9,831 nt of DNA from assembly GCA_014728565.1 (NCBI GenBank), contig WJLK01000034.1, positions 1 through 9,831 on the forward strand, given 5' to 3'. Shown piece after piece: positions 7,789 through 9,831 of this stretch (position 1 is its first letter; every line of letters starts with the position of its first letter). The position numbers were made by a program, and so were the translations under genes. This DNA is from Candidatus Pacearchaeota archaeon (GTDB taxonomy: Archaea > Nanobdellota > Nanobdellia > Pacearchaeales > GW2011-AR1). The notes under the pieces were generated by a model, which was not told where the DNA came from, made no database searches, and was given only the letters and a program-made list of their open reading frames with translations.

Positions 7789-8526
7789 ATGAATAAAAAC
7801 AACATAAAAATAGCTTTTTCTAAAGTTAAGGAAGACATGAACTCTCTTAGAGGTGAGATTTATGAGATAAAATCAGAGTTAGATAAAATAAAGAATTTAA
7901 TAAAAGATTTTACTGCTAGCAGAAATAGTGAAAAAACAAATAATTTAACAGATGATACCTCTGTTTCTTATGGAGATTCCTCTACCGATAACAATTCGAC
8001 ACTTCGACAGATAAATTCGACAGATGTTACTAATTCGACAAATAATTCGACAGTTCCAAGGGAAATAGAGGGGTTGAAATACCCAAATTTTGGCATTTCC
8101 ACTGGAAATGAAGGGGTTTCGACAGACAGACAGACAGACACTTCGACAGACACTTCGACACAAAAAAAAGCTGAAAAATCAATTGAACACAATATTAAAG
8201 AAGCATCTGAAATCCTGAATTCCCTTGACCGTTTAAGAAAGGAAATAAGGCTTAAATTTAAGCGCGTAACTCCCCAGGAAATGGCTGTTTTTTCCTCCAT
8301 CTACCAAATAGAGGAGCAAGATCCAGATAATTCAACTTACAAATACCTTTCAAATTCACTTAAGTTAAGTGAAAGCTCTATTAGGGATTATGTTCAGAGA
8401 ATGATAAATAAAGGAATACCTATAAAAAAACAAAAAATTGACAATAAAAAAATCCTATTATCAATATCTTCTGAACTTAAGAACATAGCTACACTTCCCA
8501 CAATAATCAAGCTAAGAGAGCTTTAA
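7789..8526 (+). CDS. Coiled-coil / helix-turn-helix protein with origin-like repeats in its linker
   Basis: This 245-aa protein has three parts. Residues 1-43 are a heptad-rich coiled coil (IAFSKVKEDMNSLRGEIYEI). Residues 44-126 are a low-complexity Asn/Ser/Thr linker. After a basic helix (about 127-157), a helix-turn-helix domain follows: VTPQEMAVFSSIYQI (160-174), then YLSNSLKLSESSIRDYVQRM (186-205) with LSESSIRDYVQRM as recognition helix. The coiled coil and HTH resemble the protein encoded at 9025-9633 (AFSKVKEDMNSL against GFNSAKEDVGKL), so the two are distant paralogs. No catalytic motif is visible; a dimeric DNA-binding protein is likely. The linker DNA holds eight TTCGACA repeats and two origin-recognition-box-like elements. 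TCG serine codons, rare in this AT-rich DNA, occur in the gene only within those repeats. It has its own leaderless-type promoter and is followed by a hairpin terminator. Regulator, replication initiator and segregation protein are all possible. Confidence 0.85.
   Translation: MNKNNIKIAFSKVKEDMNSLRGEIYEIKSELDKIKNLIKDFTASRNSEKTNNLTDDTSVSYGDSSTDNNSTLRQINSTDVTNSTNNSTVPREIEGLKYPNFGISTGNEGVSTDRQTDTSTDTSTQKKAEKSIEHNIKEASEILNSLDRLRKEIRLKFKRVTPQEMAVFSSIYQIEEQDPDNSTYKYLSNSLKLSESSIRDYVQRMINKGIPIKKQKIDNKKILLSISSELKNIATLPTIIKLREL
8053..8075 (+). other. Origin recognition box-like element 1
   Basis: TTCC-AAG-GGAA (8054-8064) is an imperfect dyad followed by ATAGA and the G-string GGGG (8070-8073). It matches element 2 at 18 of 22 positions in the same orientation. 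Archaeal origin recognition boxes, bound by Orc1/Cdc6, have a TTCCA/TGGAAA dyad followed a few bases later by a G-string. The fifth TTCGACAG repeat abuts it. Confidence 0.55.
8083..8093. repeat. Palindrome between the two origin-box-like elements
   Basis: CCAAATTTTGG is an inverted repeat of 5 bp arms around one base, midway between the two elements. It may be a further protein site or part of an easily melted spacer; it could also be chance. Confidence 0.35.
8094..8119 (+). other. Origin recognition box-like element 2
   Basis: CATTTCCACTGGAAATG (8094-8110) is a perfect inverted repeat with 8-bp arms around one base. AA and the G-string GGGG (8113-8116) follow, then TTT. Dyad plus downstream G-string is the layout of archaeal ORB/mini-ORB sites recognised by Orc1/Cdc6 winged-helix and AAA+ domains. 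It lies 43 bp after element 1 and abuts the sixth TTCGACAG repeat (8118). Confidence 0.6.
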
Positions 8527-8546
8527 AAACCTAAATTTAGTTATTT

Positions 8547-8568
8547 AAGAGCTTGTATGCTCTTTTTT
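8547..8568 (+). terminator. Hairpin plus T-run after the 7789 gene
   Basis: AAGAGC (8547-8552) pairs with GCTCTT (8559-8564) across a TTGTAT loop, and the stem runs into six T residues ending at 8568. It lies 21 nt after the stop codon. Archaeal termination depends mainly on the T-run; the stem may protect the 3' end. Confidence 0.55.
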
Positions 8569-8589
8569 CATATATTCTAAAACACATCA

Positions 8590-8611
8590 GAATCTTTAGA
8601 AATAAAGATTC
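8590..8611. repeat. 9-bp perfect hairpin with GAAA loop
   Basis: GAATCTTTA (8590-8598) and TAAAGATTC (8603-8611) pair perfectly around GAAA. In plus-strand RNA the loop would be a stable GNRA tetraloop. There is no T-run after it, so it is not a standard terminator; it may be an RNA-stability element or a protein site in DNA. Confidence 0.5.
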
Positions 8612-8627
8612 CTCCTCACAGATAGTT

Positions 8628-8643
8628 ATTCGTTATAACGAAT
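8628..8643. repeat. 16-bp perfect palindrome ATTCGTTATAACGAAT
   Basis: ATTCGTTATAACGAAT equals its own reverse complement. The core GTTATAAC recurs in the palindrome at 8734-8743 and at 9128-9135. A dimeric DNA-binding protein site is the natural reading. Confidence 0.65.
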
Positions 8644-8695
8644 TTAAATAATTATTCTCTTTGTTTATTTTTTTTATTTATCTCTTATTTCACTT

Positions 8696-8733
8696 TTTCA
8701 GAACCTGAAATAACAAAATTTAACCATTTCAGG
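8696..8733. repeat. Overlapping TTTCAG/CTGAAA inverted repeats
   Basis: TTTCAG-AAC-CTGAAA (8696-8710) is one dyad. CCTGAAAT (8704-8711) also pairs with ATTTCAGG (8726-8733) across 14 nt. The three half-sites may form alternative structures or a cluster of binding half-sites. Confidence 0.45.
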
Positions 8734-8743
8734 GGTTATAACC
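8734..8743. repeat. 10-bp palindrome GGTTATAACC
   Basis: This is a perfect palindrome with the same GTTATAAC core as the 16-bp palindrome about 100 bp to the left. It directly follows the ATTTCAGG arm of the neighbouring inverted repeat. Confidence 0.5.
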
Positions 8744-8796
8744 TAAAAACTCTCTTTTATATCTTTTATCTAAAAACACTCTCTACCCACTTTTCA

Positions 8797-8953
8797 ACAC
8801 TCACTTTTACTCTCTTTTGAGATTTTTTAATTGTTTTTCTTATTTATGCTCTATATTTTCTCTGCTTTAACACTCATTTTTCCTGTTTTTTTGATTATTC
8901 AGTGCTTTCCCACTATTTTTTAGATCTTTTTATACACCTGTACACTCACTTTT
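8797..8953 (+). repeat. ACACTCAYTTTT repeats at 72-73 bp spacing
   Basis: ACACTCACTTTT (8797), ACACTCATTTTT (8870) and ACACTCACTTTT (8942) are spaced 73 and 72 bp apart. The intervening DNA is pyrimidine-rich and only loosely similar, so this may be a decayed tandem repeat. Confidence 0.45.
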
Positions 8954-8968
8954 CTTATTTTTTAATGA

Positions 8969-9013
8969 TTTTTAGTAACTACAATCATTATTTATCTTTT
9001 TTTAGTAACTACA
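8969..9013 (+). repeat. 15-bp direct repeat TTTTTAGTAACTACA
   Basis: Identical copies occupy 8969-8983 and 8999-9013, 30 bp apart start to start, just after the stop codon of the minus-strand gene. They would be transcribed as the start of its 3' UTR. Confidence 0.6.
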
Positions 9014-9024
9014 TTTAGTTCTTT

Positions 9025-9633
9025 TTAATCATCTTCTTCTTTTTTATTATTTTCTCTCACTTTTCTATTTTTTAATAAAATTTCCTTTGATTTTTCAGGT
9101 ATGTAAATCCTTTTTTTATTACTCTCAGTTATAACCTCTTTTATTAAACCCTCACTTTTCTGTTTTATGCTGTTTATCTGACCTCTTATTGTTGATCTTG
9201 ATTTTCCAAGCATTGAGGATATGTCATCATAACTCAGTTTCATATCTGAATTTAATAGAATAAATACTATTGCTCTTTCAGTTGGTGATAAATTCTCCAA
9301 AAATACTGTTTGAACACCTGTTTGAACACTGTTTAAAACACCTTTAGACACTGTTTGTTTATTAAACACTGTTTGTTTTTGTTTAAACATCGGCTGGTCA
9401 CCAACTATAGAAAGGATGTTTTTTATATTCTCTAACTCCCCCTTTATTGCCTCTATCTCGTCGTGGATATCAAGAATATCTTCTTTAACATCATTATCCT
9501 GGCTGTTTAGATGTTTGATCCACTGTGTTAATTTTCCAACATCCTCTTTTGCACTGTTGAAACCTGTTTGAACAGCCCTTTTTAATTCATCAACTTCTTT
9601 TTTTTCAGCTTTTTTTCTAAAAAAACAAACCAT
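9025..9633 (-). CDS. Coiled-coil / helix-turn-helix protein with palindromes in its linker
   Basis: This is a 202-aa protein when started at 9633 (first residues MVCFFRKKAEKKEV). Residues about 12-76 form a coiled coil (LKRAVQTGFNSAKEDVGKL, then DIHDEIEAIKGELENIKNIL). A Gln/Thr/Val-rich linker (about 77-113) has repeated QTV units. A helix-turn-helix domain follows: LSPTERAIVFILLNSDMKLS, then YDDISSMLGKSRSTIRGQIN, with SRSTIRGQINSI as recognition helix, and a wing ending IYIPEKS. The highly charged C-terminus ends EEDD. It resembles the protein at 7789-8526 in both coiled coil and HTH and is probably a dimeric cytosolic DNA-binding protein. The linker and N-terminal codons contain TGTTYRAACA palindromes that may be its own sites. 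A longer start at 9651 adds six residues, but the TATA box at 9655-9662 would sit only a few nt from it, whereas it is 25.5 nt from 9633. Confidence 0.83.
   Translation of the reverse strand: MVCFFRKKAEKKEVDELKRAVQTGFNSAKEDVGKLTQWIKHLNSQDNDVKEDILDIHDEIEAIKGELENIKNILSIVGDQPMFKQKQTVFNKQTVSKGVLNSVQTGVQTVFLENLSPTERAIVFILLNSDMKLSYDDISSMLGKSRSTIRGQINSIKQKSEGLIKEVITESNKKRIYIPEKSKEILLKNRKVRENNKKEEDD
9306..9389. repeat. TGTTYRAACA palindrome cluster inside the 9025 gene
   Basis: TGTTTGAACA occurs at 9307-9316 and 9319-9328, TGTTTAAAACA (one base longer) at 9330-9340, and TGTTTAAACA at 9380-9389. CTGTTTG half-sites lie at 9351 and 9369. A further TGTTTGAACA is at 9565-9574, in the coiled-coil codons. 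The copies occupy two codon phases. Confidence 0.7.
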
Positions 9634-9654
9634 AATAAAATTAGTAATCATTAG

Positions 9655-9662
9655 TTTATAAA
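9655..9662 (-). promoter_or_regulatory. TATA box of the 9025 gene, deciding its start
   Basis: The palindromic octamer TTTATAAA is centred 25.5 nt upstream of the ATG at 9633, exactly the spacing seen at four other promoters here. It lies only 4-11 nt from the alternative ATG at 9651, which would leave that codon upstream of the transcription start. Confidence 0.65.
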
Positions 9663-9831
9663 TCTTATGTTTTTATTCATAAAAAACTGTTTTTTATATA
9701 GGATAAAATCTAAAAAACACCAGAAAACTACTATTTTTAACCAATAAATAATTATCTGTCGAAGAATCTAAAATAACTGTCTAAAATACTATTTATTTGC
9801 GTTATAAGCTGTTTAAAACATAAACAAACAA
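9663..9831. other. AT-rich region upstream of the 9025 gene with motif copies
   Basis: No gene is visible up to the window edge. The region holds an inverted TTCGACAG (CTGTCGAA, 9756-9763), TGTTTAAAACA at 9810-9820 (identical to the copy at 9330-9340), and CGTTATAA at 9800-9807 (half of the 16-bp palindrome). The motifs of both coiled-coil/HTH genes therefore meet upstream of this promoter, which would fit operator sites. Confidence 0.4.

Larger units (their letters stand above)
7995..8160 (+). repeat. Eight-copy TTCGACA(G) iteron-like array
   Basis: TTCGACA starts at 7995, 8003, 8016, 8034, 8046, 8118, 8142 and 8154, all on the same strand; five copies continue with G (TTCGACAG). Seven are in the TCG-ACA phase (Ser-Thr), but the copy at 8003 reads CTT-CGA-CAG (Leu-Arg-Gln). 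Five copies lie before and three after the two origin-box-like elements. A CAGA tandem (8122-8139) follows the sixth copy. Confidence 0.85.
8527..9024. other. 498-bp AT-rich, repeat- and dyad-rich gap between convergent genes
   Basis: No coding sequence is credible here on either strand; all frames are broken by frequent stops. From left to right it holds a terminator-like hairpin, a GAAA-capped hairpin, two palindromes with a GTTATAAC core, a CCTGAAAT/ATTTCAGG inverted repeat, three spaced ACACTCAYTTTT repeats, and a duplicated TTTTTAGTAACTACA. From about 8640 onward the plus strand is strongly pyrimidine-rich. Both flanking genes end here, so the content is not their promoters. It could be a DNA-unwinding or cis-acting site beside the origin-like array, or a long 3' UTR of the gene at 9025. 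Confidence 0.6.

Noticed and set aside
7995..8053. Asn-Ser-Thr repeats as N-glycosylation sites explaining the array
   Set aside because: The protein has no signal peptide or membrane helix and ends in an HTH domain, so it is cytosolic. One repeat copy is in a different reading frame.
7995..8160. CRISPR array
   Set aside because: The repeats are only 7-8 bp, the spacing is irregular, they lie in an open reading frame and there is no cas gene.
7945..8300. Antisense ORFs of 72 and 110 aa across the iteron array, with repetitive Cys/Arg/Ser/Val content
   Set aside because: They are shadows of the repeats on the other strand; the composition is repeat-driven and there is no promoter.
8611..8619. 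Minus-strand GGAGG, a possible Shine-Dalgarno in the convergent gap
   Set aside because: No open frame of useful length follows it, and genes here appear to be leaderless.
8527..9024. Decayed coding gene on the purine-rich minus strand
   Set aside because: Stops are frequent in all frames and no fragment resembles the neighbouring proteins. The bias alone is not evidence of a pseudogene.
1..9831. tRNA, rRNA, insertion sequence or C/D-box RNA
   Set aside because: No cloverleaf, rRNA signature, transposase or terminal inverted repeats were seen. TGATGA occurs within the helicase gene without a paired D box.

Overview
The window looks like chromosomal DNA from an archaeon, most likely a DPANN lineage of the Woesearchaeota/Pacearchaeota type. 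The DNA is very AT-rich (roughly 30% GC by eye). It carries an archaeal Lhr-family helicase with its COG1407 phosphoesterase partner, and membrane-anchored surface proteins with Ig/cadherin-like domains and many N-glycosylation sequons. Five genes have a TATA box centred 25.5 nt before the start codon and no Shine-Dalgarno sequence, the pattern of leaderless archaeal transcripts. The lineage assignment is inference; no rRNA gene is present.

Layout: 53-460 (+) encodes a small SecB-like protein that meets the following gene tail to tail. 457-3793 (-) is a two-gene operon, the Lhr-type helicase followed by the phosphoesterase with a 17-nt overlap, suggesting nucleic-acid repair or processing. 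3871-5910 and 5953-7422 (-) are two paralogous surface proteins, each with an N-terminal membrane anchor, beta-rich ectodomain, C-terminal membrane helix and basic tail. At 7444-7451 one TATA element appears to serve both the leftward surface-protein gene and the rightward gene for an 87-aa winged-helix protein (7476-7739).

The most unusual part is 7789-9831. Two convergent genes (7789-8526 + and 9025-9633 -) encode distantly similar proteins built as N-terminal coiled coil, low-complexity linker, and C-terminal helix-turn-helix. The linker-coding DNA of the first holds eight copies of TTCGACA surrounding two same-orientation elements that look like archaeal origin recognition boxes (a TTCCA/TGGAAA dyad followed by GGGG). 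The linker-coding DNA of the second holds several copies of the palindrome TGTTYRAACA. In both genes the motifs occur in more than one reading frame, so DNA-level constraint is likely. The 498-bp gap between the genes is AT-rich and holds a terminator-like hairpin, a GAAA-capped hairpin, two palindromes with a GTTATAAC core, and spaced direct repeats.

Working model (inference): 7.99-9.0 kb is a replication origin or comparable cis-acting control region partly embedded in the linker of a DNA-binding protein gene, reminiscent of the origin inside phage lambda gene O. The two coiled-coil/HTH proteins may bind their own embedded sites. Most genes to the left point away from this region, as expected for genes co-oriented with a leftward replication fork.
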